Positions 32,701 to 40,167 of a stretch of 40,167 nucleotides of DNA are shown piece after piece (within the stretch, counting starts at the first letter, position 1; each line of letters opens with the position of its first letter). This DNA comes from a virus: positions 1 to 40,167 of the IMG/VR virus record IMGVR_UViG_3300032665_000082; one strand, given 5' to 3'. The position numbers were made by a program, and so were the translations under genes. A model generated the notes under the pieces. The model made no database searches. It was not told where the DNA came from and saw only the letters and a program-made list of their open reading frames with translations.

Positions 32701-35700
32701 ATATCGATTACCTGGTATAAATGCTCCAGCTTTTACAACAGGATTTGATTTAGATAACGATTCACTGAATACCCAAGAAGTAGCATATCGATCGTAAACA
32801 TCCACACGACCTGCATTTGATTGATTCACTGAAAACGCTGTTGAGTCTTTGTCAAACGTTGTCGAATTGTTGTCGAACGTTGTTGTAATTAAAGAATCAC
32901 CATATAGACTATAAACAACTATAGTATCGCTATCATTCATAAACGACACTTTAGCACCAAATTGTCCATTTGTTTCTGGTTGATGAGGAATTAAACTTTC
33001 AGGTGTAATTGTATTATAAGATCCTGTTGTAGAATCATATGTATATACAGTAACGGTTCCTTGTCCGTGAATACTAGTACTTGCTTCGCTACTACCAACT
33101 ACGAAATAAGTTCCATCATAAGATAAATCAAAATCAACAGATGTGATAGAAAAACCAGTAAAATTATCAATAGTGTTTAGAACTAAATTCTTATATACAT
33201 TAATTTTTGCAACTGTAGTTGTGCCGGATGTGTATAATCCAGACACCGCAAGTGTTGAACTATCACCGCTTAATTTTACTTCTGTACCAAAATTTGTATA
33301 AGCATCAGATGGTGCTGTAATTGTAGAAGATAATTTATATGCCCATCCAACTACTGCAAATTTTATAATACCTGAAGGAGCACTATCAGGTGAACCGCTT
33401 AACAATAAAGTAGTAGAATTTATTACCGATTCCACAATTTGACCGCTAGTAAATCCTGTACCAATCACGTACATTCCAGCACGAATTCCAGTTGTACTAG
33501 TTACTGTTAATGTAGAATTTATACTTCCCACTGGGTTATAAGCAGAACTTGCTTGTATCACAGTGTTATATATTAAGTTGTAAACTGCGTTGGAACCTGG
33601 AGCACCGATGAATAGTTCGTTGGTGCCAAAAGCCACACTTGATCCAAAATATTCATTTGAACTTATATCATTGCTAAACACAGCAGGGCTAACAATAGTA
33701 TCTACTAATTGATAAATGTTATTCTTGTCTTTTTCATAAAGACTAACAACACCTTGTCCTTGCTGTCCTGCTTGATTTGACACCAATGTCCATTGTCCGT
33801 TTCCGCTATCTGGGGTTAACTGTGCTTGTTGTGTTACATACATTACGCCGGATGCAGTTGTTATGGGTACGTAGTTTGTCGAACTAGGTACTGCGGTAAT
33901 TGTAAACTGTGTTGAACTAACAATATTACCTACATAATATATTTCGCCTGCTGTTACTCCGCCAAACGTTGTTCCAGAAAAAACAATTTCGTAATTAGGT
34001 GCAAGTACAGATGTATCAGCAGTTGTTAGAAGATAACTTCCAGTGGTAGTATTAGTAACTGGTATTGTTACTTTACCATAAACTTTAGTAGTTGCTTGGT
34101 AAACATTGCTTTCATAAACTATCAATGTATTAGCTGGATATGTAACTGTAGGATCCCATGTTCCAAAATTATTAACCGGAACATAGTATACTGGTTTCCA
34201 GTATGCTGGATGACTCGATGGGTTTGATGAAACTGGAACCACTGATAATGCTTGGTAATATGCAATATTACTAATACTATTTCCAATAGATACAATTATG
34301 CCAGGTCCGTATACATTTGCAGAATTATATGTACCAAGGTAATTAGTTACAGCATACCCTGCTAACGGACTGCTAGTTGCTAACCATGAAGCATCTGAAC
34401 TGATATAAATTTGCGAAGCTACTGTATTGCTTGTATTAGGATTATTAGAAATTGTATATGTTGAATATACATTAGATGAAAATGCGGCTTGACTTATAGC
34501 AATACTAACGCCTGGTGTTACAAAAGTAATTTGTGTATTAGCAGGTATTCCTTCTCCTGCAATAGACGATCCTACCATGTTTGATGACGCAGTAGGCATT
34601 ATAACAATTCTACTGTTAATTGTAGTAGTACCAATTGTCAATGTAATAGCATTGGCAGCAATATATGGAGGTTGAATTACTTGTCTCTGAGTCCAGTTTA
34701 GAGAAATTCCAACTTTATCATATGTAATAACTTCGCCAAATGATGTACCAACAGCGGCTAGTGTACCGTCTGTGCTCATTGCAATAGATTGGCCGAATCT
34801 TAATTGATTCTGCGGTGCCGAATTGTTTACATTTATTTTTGCATAAACAGGATTATATTTCCATACAGCCCACTTGCCGTCTCCTCTATCATCTGTCCAA
34901 ATTAATTCGCTTGGATTTAATTTTTTTGTTAGAACTGTATCAAGTGTATTAATAGAACTTGTTCGTTGACTTAATAGTGCATACACAACTAATTCGTTAG
35001 TTTGTGTAAATGGCGTCGGAAACGCAGTAATATTTGGAGCCGAAACGGTAATTGTATTCAATGTAACACTAGTTACTTGATAAAAACCATTTAATAAAGA
35101 AACTTGGTCTAGACCAATATATGATCCTACTGTAATGTTTGTTATATTTTCTGCTGTAAGGGTTAATACTCCTTTAGCAAAGCTAATATTTGTTAACTTT
35201 AAATGTATATCAGTATATCTATAAACATTCCAACTTGGACCTTCAAACGCTACCCAGATGTATGCTCCCTCAGTGAATGTTCTAATGTCATAAGTTGTAA
35301 TCTCTGACAAATAACCTAAACTTAAAAACACATCTGTCGCAGTTACATACCCAGCGTCTCTTAAGAATGGAGAATAATTAGCTAGAATTGGCCACGGTTT
35401 TGAATTATATCCAACTGGTGGCAAATACACATTGCTTGGAAGTTGTTGTATAATAAATGTATTAAGAAGGCCTTGATCAATTGTATTTCCTAATTGAAAA
35501 CCTTGAGGATTTAATCTAAACTTTGCTTCATCTAAAATAAATTCAATGTTTTCAAATGCTCTACTAGCACCGTATTGACCTAAACGTACAGCCCATTCTT
35601 CATAGAATGTTAAACTTTCTTCTCCGAGATTAGTAAGAACACCGAATAATCTATTCAATACGTTTTGTGTTCCTTTGTCTCGAATCATTCCTTGATAAAA

Positions 35701-38700
35701 TTTAAATTCGCTAACATTGTCTTGAATAATATTATTCAAATACTGTCTTTGCTGGTATCCAAATAAATGTTGGCCTAATTTTTGTTGTTCTGTACTAAAG
35801 CTATCAACATCTAAACTATAAAAATCTGTGAATTGTGTTGCAATGTTTGTCCAGTTAGGCAATATCTGTGCCTGTGGTTTAGTATCTAATTGTTTCCAAT
35901 CAGTTGCTATAAATGTTTGACTGCCTGCCAATGCTGAGTCGGCTGCATAATAATATCCTTGATAATTTACTATGTCGCCAAGTGCATAAGACTGCCACGG
36001 TTGCCATAATTGAATAGATGCCTGGTCGTATATAAATCCAGGAATATCTAATCCGCCATACCAATCAACACTTACATACCCAGACACTTTAATTCTTTCT
36101 TGTCTATAGCCGCTTTCAGGATTATAAACAACATCATTGAATATAGTAGTGTTATCAATAGTAATAATTTGCTCGTTTTGTATGAGATAAAAAGATGCAC
36201 CGTAAATACCATCAGTAGTTTTAGGACTATAACTTACAGTATTTCCTTCTCTGTAACTGTCTAAAAATAAAGGAGCAAGCGGTGTTCCGTCGACTTTTAC
36301 AATTTCATACTCATAAAATTGATTAGAAATATCATCAACAACTGTTAAATTTGTTGTGAATGATAATCCGTTTGCACCAGGACTTAGACTAATTACGCTG
36401 TTGCCTACATTACTAAGACCATTTAGTTTACTATATTTTTCTGAATCAAATTCAGTGCTTGGTTGTAAATTATATAATGCACTGTAATAATCGCCATTGT
36501 AACGAACTATGCTACCATAAGTAACTTCTAAATCAGGAGACCAATCTTCCCATTTATCTTCTCCAACACTCCAGTTTTGTGTTGTCCAGAACATAAATTC
36601 TTGTACACTTGTATCCCAGTTAGATACTGTGCCTAACTTCTGATTAAAGGAATTAAAAACAAATCCTTGATCTTTTAGATATGCGCCATACCCTTGTAAA
36701 AAATCTACTACTTCTTGCACAGAATTAAATTCTGTACCGTAAGGAACAGTAATTGGGGCTGTGCTATCCCACATAGTTCTTAAAATTGCGTTGGTGCCGC
36801 CGACTATCGGCAAAGATTCTAATGCGGCAAAATTAGTTACATCAAATGTACTTCCAGCAGTTGTTGTAGCAATAACTCTGTAATATGAATTTCCGTATTT
36901 TATTATAGAACCTGTTGTGTATTGCTGATCAATCGTCCACTCTGAATAAGAATCGCTAATACCGCCTACATTAATTGCGCTACCTGATTGCAAATAAGGA
37001 TAGTATGTAAAATAAGGTTGAGAATTGCTGTAACCTTTAATTTCAAATCCTTCTTGCAATTTAGTGATAATAACTCCACTATATGTAAGTTTTTTAACAG
37101 GGCTTGAACTATTTAAAATTACATGATAATTTTCTTGTGGTATAAACACACTACCTGTACTTAATGGAGTTTTAGAATCTAATAACAAATTAAATTGTGA
37201 TTGGCTAGTAAATGCTCCAACTCTGTAAGACAGAGTAGTTTCCATTGTTTGCAAATCTGACTGATATGTGTTGTAAGCTCTTACATTATTACTAAAAATA
37301 AAATTTAAAATATGATTTACTACGTAATTTGCAATGCCCGCTGTTTGAATTCGTGTCTTACTTGAATAAATGCTTGGCAATATAATATCAGCTGGTCTTA
37401 CTCTTAGACCAGTGTCTTTATAAATTAATTGTCCAGCTAAGTTTCGTTTAATTCTGCTTCTATCTAATAATACACCAAACGTGTTTGCAGGTGTTAGTAG
37501 CATACTAGCTAAAATAACACTGTACGAATAGTGACTGCTTCTTCTCCAAGCACCTTCAACTGGGCTCACATCGCCGAAGATAAAACTACCATCAATGTTT
37601 GGTGTAATAGGTCCAACTGCTAGTCCGCACTCCAGTGGACTTAATAAATTGCCATTACTATCTACTGGAATATGTTCCATTAAAAATGGTTTAGCATAAT
37701 TGCTAAGACGTACTGCCGGCACTCCCGGTTGACGCACCATGCCATCATTTATATCTTGCCACATTGGAAGATTGTCGCCAGTGTATGGCGCTGGTCCGTA
37801 TAAGCCCACCCACCAACTTGGCATTATGCTGAATCCTAACATTTCCCAAGGACATAGATTAGGACGATCGGTATCTAACAACCAACGATAAATTCCTCTC
37901 CAATACCCTGGAACTGACGAACCGTTAGGGGCCGCTGATTCTGTATAGTTGTAAGTAAATGAATTATTGATATCGTAACTTAGCGGCTTTGTAAAATCTC
38001 TTCCGGTTAGTGCAAGCCATTTATAAAAACTAGGTGCCAATACTTGATTAAATTCTGCAAGACTATAGTCATTAGATCTGTTGTAGCTAGGAATAATTTT
38101 TGAAATGTCAAAAATATTTGCATCGTACGGTACTTTTATATTATTAAAAATACGTTTTTCTAATTCTAAAATTAAATCATCTCTAAAATCACCGTATGCC
38201 AATGTTTGACTTCCGTCATGGCCTTGGATCATTGCTTGAGGAGTAACCAATGTAGTATCCACATATTTTTGCGGAACGTATGCAGGCCACATACCTAGCT
38301 TAGTCGGTGTTTCTGGAACAAAACATCCGTCTGTGCTATCATATTCAATTGTAGTAATTATATCATTATTATGCATACCAACACTAGGATCAATTACTAC
38401 CATTGATTGATTGTTAAATGTATAATCTCTGCCGTAAACTAGTTGGATGCCATTAAGATATATTCCAACTGCTTTGTTAGACAATTCAGATAATGTAAAA
38501 TTATTACTTAACGGATATGTTTTTATTCTATAATCAACAACTGTAAGATTTGTAGTAATGGCTGCTCCGTACGGAATCATATCACTAAAATAATAAGGAG
38601 CAGTATTTGGTTTATTTGCATTTAGTTTTTGCAAAATTAAATTAACTAACGTTACTGGATCGCCATCAACACCTAAATTAGTTGCTGTTTTTATAAAATT

Positions 38701-40167
38701 ACGTTTAAAACTGTTATAGTCATCTCGACTTTGTTCTAAACTGCTGACAACATTATTTGTTTCCGATGTAATGTGATACATTGCAAGACTTAACGGGCCG
38801 CTATGCTGAACAAATTTAGTACCATACTGTGTGACATTGCTTAAATCTCTTAAATTGCCAGGGCCTGGAAATGCTCCTACAAAATTACTAGCCAAATTAT
38901 CCACTATGGACAACACGTGGTCAGTAACTTCTCCTAATGTGAAATCTCCCATGACATTGTTAAGAGGATTATTTTGTAGGTTAACTGGAATTTCATAGAA
39001 TCCGTTTGTATTAATTGGTTGTGCAGAAAATGCTCTAATCGTAACAATATCTGAAGACAAAACTGCTGTTTTAAATACCACTTGTTTGTATTTAGGTGCA
39101 TCTACTACAGACCATAAAGATGGGTCGATGCGATATCCGTTAACATATACTCTTACAACTAAATCAGATAATTCATTAATATTATCAAAAATATCAATAT
39201 TAAAATTATTAGTTAAATTAGAATTACTATAAATTCTAACTGCCGCCTGTACTGTCGGTGTTGTACATGTTTGCCAGCCGTTGAGATAAACCGTATTTCC
39301 TACGTAATCTTGTCCTACTAAATATCCAACTTCGACTTGAGTAGTAATAAGTGAAGTAGATTCTTTATATTGAAATGTATCTGTTGCTATTGTAAAATTG
39401 AAAACAATATCACCAATGTTGCTAATATTTCTATAACTTAAAGGAAATCCTAGTGTAGCGTCAGCTACACCAGTACCAGTTTTATAAGAAAAAATAGTTG
39501 TTCCAACAAATGTAGAACCGTTATAAACACTAGTGTCGCCAAAACTTACACCATTGCTATCAACTACATCAAACAATGGAGGTTGATTGATTTTAGTTTT
39601 TTGTTGACCTATTACCCAAGAAGTTCCATTAAACCAATATGATTTACCTTGGTTATGTGCGCCAGTCTTAATTACTACAGTCTGACCTGCTGACGGAGTT
39701 GCAACTTCTACTAAATGAATTTGTTTACTTCCAGAATTTAAATGTAAAAAATCTAAAAATTCTACTTTAAATATTTTATTTTTTACTAACGGATCTGTAT
39801 CAGCAGTAAAAATAATGTACTGTCCTTGTGTTAATGCAATTCCATCAACGTTATATCCGAACGATCCTTCAATTACAGAAAACGCATCTGTAGTATAATC
39901 GTCAATAACATCAATATCTTGTATTGCTTGAGTACCAAAATTAAAAAGTTTTAAGTTAGCGTTAAATTCAATGATTGGACGAATAGCTCTAGCATCTTGA
40001 TTAATGCTAGCTATATTATTATTAAATGCAGAACTTGCATTAATTACATCAATGTGAAACCAACGATTATATCTAGACCAATTATTAAGATCGTTACTTG
40101 CTCTGTTAATTACAAAATAATCTGCTTGGCCTGCAAAGCCTGTTGCATCACTAAATGGTTCGCTGTC
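26710..40167 (-). CDS. Giant virion structural protein, at least 4485 aa, 5' end outside window
   Basis: One frame is open on the minus strand from the window edge to TAA at 26712-26710, 4485 codons (about 480 kDa estimated), so the start is beyond 40167. I reject the TTG at 39576 because the upstream 197 codons read coherently (WSRYNRWFHIDVIN, then VEVATPSAGQTVVIKTGAHN). Visible modules include about six segments like carbohydrate-binding modules 5/12 (e.g. WQSYALGDIVNYQGYYYAAD), FG-GAP-like beta-propeller blades (about 32450-34800), GSGY-type beta repeats (e.g. GSGYLSAPTITIDGG), and SEQPYVDWIFKTSFVKAQHN, which I recall from giant T4-like cyanophage proteins. The last part has RIEYFQISGNTLSQLRRGTL. 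A large tail, baseplate or adhesion role is likely. Confidence 0.88.
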   Translation of the reverse strand, partial: DSEPFSDATGFAGQADYFVINRASNDLNNWSRYNRWFHIDVINASSAFNNNIASINQDARAIRPIIEFNANLKLFNFGTQAIQDIDVIDDYTTDAFSVIEGSFGYNVDGIALTQGQYIIFTADTDPLVKNKIFKVEFLDFLHLNSGSKQIHLVEVATPSAGQTVVIKTGAHNQGKSYWFNGTSWVIGQQKTKINQPPLFDVVDSNGVSFGDTSVYNGSTFVGTTIFSYKTGTGVADATLGFPLSYRNISNIGDIVFNFTIATDTFQYKESTSLITTQVEVGYLVGQDYVGNTVYLNGWQTCTTPTVQAAVRIYSNSNLTNNFNIDIFDNINELSDLVVRVYVNGYRIDPSLWSVVDAPKYKQVVFKTAVLSSDIVTIRAFSAQPINTNGFYEIPVNLQNNPLNNVMGDFTLGEVTDHVLSIVDNLASNFVGAFPGPGNLRDLSNVTQYGTKFVQHSGPLSLAMYHITSETNNVVSSLEQSRDDYNSFKRNFIKTATNLGVDGDPVTLVNLILQKLNANKPNTAPYYFSDMIPYGAAITTNLTVVDYRIKTYPLSNNFTLSELSNKAVGIYLNGIQLVYGRDYTFNNQSMVVIDPSVGMHNNDIITTIEYDSTDGCFVPETPTKLGMWPAYVPQKYVDTTLVTPQAMIQGHDGSQTLAYGDFRDDLILELEKRIFNNIKVPYDANIFDISKIIPSYNRSNDYSLAEFNQVLAPSFYKWLALTGRDFTKPLSYDINNSFTYNYTESAAPNGSSVPGYWRGIYRWLLDTDRPNLCPWEMLGFSIMPSWWVGLYGPAPYTGDNLPMWQDINDGMVRQPGVPAVRLSNYAKPFLMEHIPVDSNGNLLSPLECGLAVGPITPNIDGSFIFGDVSPVEGAWRRSSHYSYSVILASMLLTPANTFGVLLDRSRIKRNLAGQLIYKDTGLRVRPADIILPSIYSSKTRIQTAGIANYVVNHILNFIFSNNVRAYNTYQSDLQTMETTLSYRVGAFTSQSQFNLLLDSKTPLSTGSVFIPQENYHVILNSSSPVKKLTYSGVIITKLQEGFEIKGYSNSQPYFTYYPYLQSGSAINVGGISDSYSEWTIDQQYTTGSIIKYGNSYYRVIATTTAGSTFDVTNFAALESLPIVGGTNAILRTMWDSTAPITVPYGTEFNSVQEVVDFLQGYGAYLKDQGFVFNSFNQKLGTVSNWDTSVQEFMFWTTQNWSVGEDKWEDWSPDLEVTYGSIVRYNGDYYSALYNLQPSTEFDSEKYSKLNGLSNVGNSVISLSPGANGLSFTTNLTVVDDISNQFYEYEIVKVDGTPLAPLFLDSYREGNTVSYSPKTTDGIYGASFYLIQNEQIITIDNTTIFNDVVYNPESGYRQERIKVSGYVSVDWYGGLDIPGFIYDQASIQLWQPWQSYALGDIVNYQGYYYAADSALAGSQTFIATDWKQLDTKPQAQILPNWTNIATQFTDFYSLDVDSFSTEQQKLGQHLFGYQQRQYLNNIIQDNVSEFKFYQGMIRDKGTQNVLNRLFGVLTNLGEESLTFYEEWAVRLGQYGASRAFENIEFILDEAKFRLNPQGFQLGNTIDQGLLNTFIIQQLPSNVYLPPVGYNSKPWPILANYSPFLRDAGYVTATDVFLSLGYLSEITTYDIRTFTEGAYIWVAFEGPSWNVYRYTDIHLKLTNISFAKGVLTLTAENITNITVGSYIGLDQVSLLNGFYQVTSVTLNTITVSAPNITAFPTPFTQTNELVVYALLSQRTSSINTLDTVLTKKLNPSELIWTDDRGDGKWAVWKYNPVYAKINVNNSAPQNQLRFGQSIAMSTDGTLAAVGTSFGEVITYDKVGISLNWTQRQVIQPPYIAANAITLTIGTTTINSRIVIMPTASSNMVGSSIAGEGIPANTQITFVTPGVSIAISQAAFSSNVYSTYTISNNPNTSNTVASQIYISSDASWLATSSPLAGYAVTNYLGTYNSANVYGPGIIVSIGNSISNIAYYQALSVVPVSSNPSSHPAYWKPVYYVPVNNFGTWDPTVTYPANTLIVYESNVYQATTKVYGKVTIPVTNTTTGSYLLTTADTSVLAPNYEIVFSGTTFGGVTAGEIYYVGNIVSSTQFTITAVPSSTNYVPITTASGVMYVTQQAQLTPDSGNGQWTLVSNQAGQQGQGVVSLYEKDKNNIYQLVDTIVSPAVFSNDISSNEYFGSSVAFGTNELFIGAPGSNAVYNLIYNTVIQASSAYNPVGSINSTLTVTSTTGIRAGMYVIGTGFTSGQIVESVINSTTLLLSGSPDSAPSGIIKFAVVGWAYKLSSTITAPSDAYTNFGTEVKLSGDSSTLAVSGLYTSGTTTVAKINVYKNLVLNTIDNFTGFSITSVDFDLSYDGTYFVVGSSEASTSIHGQGTVTVYTYDSTTGSYNTITPESLIPHQPETNGQFGAKVSFMNDSDTIVVYSLYGDSLITTTFDNNSTTFDKDSTAFSVNQSNAGRVDVYDRYATSWVFSESLSKSNPVVKAGAFIPGNRYAILSIGNTDFTSIGASLNEVGVEFVATGSGTGTGTAAIPSGESVIADGYGTGIAVGNNNILIGAPEAIDRGLVSGIVYDYTKPVGSFTWSMIQTEIDKPDVKKLKKAFLYNKDSGELLTYVDVIDPAQGKIAGPAEEEIKYKAFYDPATYTVGDATVNVNSGTAWNANQVGTLWWDLRTAKFLNVYENDPVYRNTNWNTLAKGASIDIYEWVSYNQLPAVWDSLADTPTGNAAGISGTSLYGNTAYTVVQKYNTVTQSFKNTYYFWVKNKKFIPNVPGRNLAAADVANLIANPRGSGYTYLALTGLDSFSLVNAKQFLHETQVVLSVEYWLIDKTDQNVHSHWKIISEDPTTYIPPAIEAKWIDSLCGSDFAGRVVPDPKLPPKLRYGIENRPRQGMFVNRFEALKEFIDLTNQVLLQNQIVENINMDSLNSYDPVPNEILGLYDTTFDTDAELVYANVGNFAMPTLTLVDPSTTNGKIAQVIIQSSGKGYLVAPYVEVIGSGTGAVIKTIINSKGQITGVDIESAGEGYDSNTVFVVRSYSALVKNDSQSEGNWSIYSYDPTTKIWSRIITQAYDVRKFWNYADWYSTGFSQFTAADFSVATIVDLNSISVSIGEIVKVRTVNSGGWLLLEKYANSTSVDWTQSYSVIGIQNGTIQLSSSLYQTTGTQLGFDNSTFDTEGYDQYAAAELRIILTSLKNDIFVNTLTGSYLKLFFNSVRYAHSEQPYVDWIFKTSFVKAQHNVGGLDQPVTYRPDNLSNFEDFVNEVKPYRTNVREYIDDYTGTDLAQLPITDFDLQPIYENGSITTINAYVSSGSITTGDANIQNYPWKFWEENVGFNITDIILTNAGSNYVTEPQVVITSDSGSGATARAFITNGTVGRIVLLTPGSGYLSAPTITIDGGLALGGTAATASAIIGNGLIRSMQMGIKFDRVDQSYYITQLQKTEKFTGSGSRVQFPLIWGPDVRIGQSTVTVNGIPALRDGYVLNIVSSKANGYTQYSGTITFVTAPANKSSIVVTYNIDESLLSANDRIQYFYNPTSGMLGKDLSQLMTGIDYGGVIVDGLGFQVALGWDSLPYYSDTWDEYDDNYTDYKVVAGANEHAFTLPYVPSANTLLNIYKVEAGIANPVKIDALDFNGTSSATNKNAIMVTPVADGISATVTLPNTYTVNSGDTFIIRQSTSDGSIAPQSKDYDTSLDGGNFLSGVYATATGLLADDIIVDGDDLVTPTTSGAPEEVVPGQVVDTVAIKVFDKPGAGSASVKVDNYVANGSSTAFALTQQPNSTGAVIVKVDGNIKTLKTDYIVNYEKAEVVFNTTPTIGSEISLFSIGFSGANILDIDYFVGDGNTVEFITNTTWQTPTTSLIYVDGVVANATLFKTDNTYALPNAIGIRFGTAPMFGSVINYIIVSGSSQTFAITKVETIATNGNLTYTLQNTIGNALPNESNMIVRVDQSILTGPSNSYFTIGSNRLNYTIDSVKFVPYSVPITNIAVLVGDTILEQGKDYIVDLSGITVKINKSIYTQYSGQKLIVSITSGETYFYNPSSNTITFTHSYDNTHLVQVISSYQHDSLDIERTDVNVSTTATLTPNTPQFYSYQALTGGLIGLDRSVISDDYVWLVKNSTLLVPGIDYKVNDDHQSITMATDLVLNDQMTVITFGSIILTSGIAYMQFKDMLNRVSYKRLSLSKRTTLAQDLHWNDVSIVVEDASKFDVPNPASNKPGVLEIRGERIEYFQISGNTLSQLRRGTLGTGVNKVVTAGTYVQDIGTSETIPYNDTQVIEQITSDGTNIVDLPFVPNSVNDIEVFVGGYNDGAEWASGVTYSVGTIITVGSYTYRCISNHISGATFFSPVTTVTINGNIVTTVNTNIASSVVWKFFIGNIRLKKTGYTVFNINNAPYSPAGDVTFAPDFSVDGTTAKVTLTNLLTEGTQITVIKNTGTAWDSSIDILYDTGIIAEFLRAEPGIWYSAYEQTSTSGSTTIDSVDLTFDGDNLTFDQGTT

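Noticed and set aside
39574-39576. TTG as start of the giant protein
   Set aside because: The frame stays open with protein-like sequence to the window edge; the true start is outside.
1-40167. tRNA genes, integrase, reverse transcriptase or diversity-generating cassette
   Set aside because: No cloverleaf with intact T-arm was seen in the gaps, and no such protein motifs were found; the gaps are too short for most of these.

Overview
This window looks like part of the genome of a T4-like (myovirus-type) phage with an AT-rich genome, probably infecting a Gram-negative, sigma-70-using host. The evidence is a T4 RNase H/FEN-type exonuclease, ThyX, QueE, phage-type homing endonucleases, tail-fibre proteins including a tail-collar fibre, very tight packing with ATGA or TAATG overlaps, T4-late-promoter-like (T/G/C)ATAAATA boxes, and near-consensus TTGACA-N17-TATAAT promoters. 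Many of the small unknown proteins and the giant structural protein resemble, from memory, proteins of marine and freshwater T4-like phages. No database search was possible.

Right-facing block (1-11537). It starts with two small unknown genes and then a queE locus interrupted by two homing endonuclease genes. A dead 23-codon 5' end of queE (453-527) is followed by an HNH endonuclease (543-1532), a second putative homing endonuclease (1583-2233), and then a complete queE (2220-3071). The first 23 codons of the complete gene encode almost the same peptide as the remnant with nearly every synonymous position changed. Next come a small Cys-rich membrane peptide, a conserved unknown gene, the RNase H exonuclease, and six short unknown genes. 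A MoxR-type AAA+ ATPase (6944-8032) and a zinc-metallopeptidase/VWA protein (8110-9294) follow, each with its own strong sigma-70-type promoter. Four unknown genes and thyX close the block. A rho-independent terminator follows thyX, but it lies inside the 3' coding part of the opposing gene.

Left-facing block (11497-40167). Reading from high to low coordinates, it begins with a giant structural gene that is open to the window edge (at least 4485 residues). It continues with a repeat fibre (877 aa), a complete S53 sedolisin-type protease (553 aa), a 202 aa structural candidate, three paralogous fibres (792, 377 and 493 aa) sharing one N-terminal module, and a 314 aa appendage candidate. It ends with a cluster from a sigma-70-like promoter at 15720: four glycosyltransferase-like genes of two families and two unknown genes.

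How it fits together: the right-facing block is nucleotide metabolism, replication and early or middle functions; the left-facing block is mostly virion tail and adhesion with possible fibre or surface glycosylation. The most unusual points are the recoded queE/homing endonuclease arrangement, an I-TevI-like hairpin with a late-promoter box in its loop in front of the second endonuclease, the sedolisin in the tail module, and the giant protein with carbohydrate-binding-like and beta-propeller-like segments. No tRNA, rRNA, CRISPR array, integrase or insertion sequence was seen. Apart from the embedded regulatory sites listed, no gene-free stretch exceeds 300 bases.
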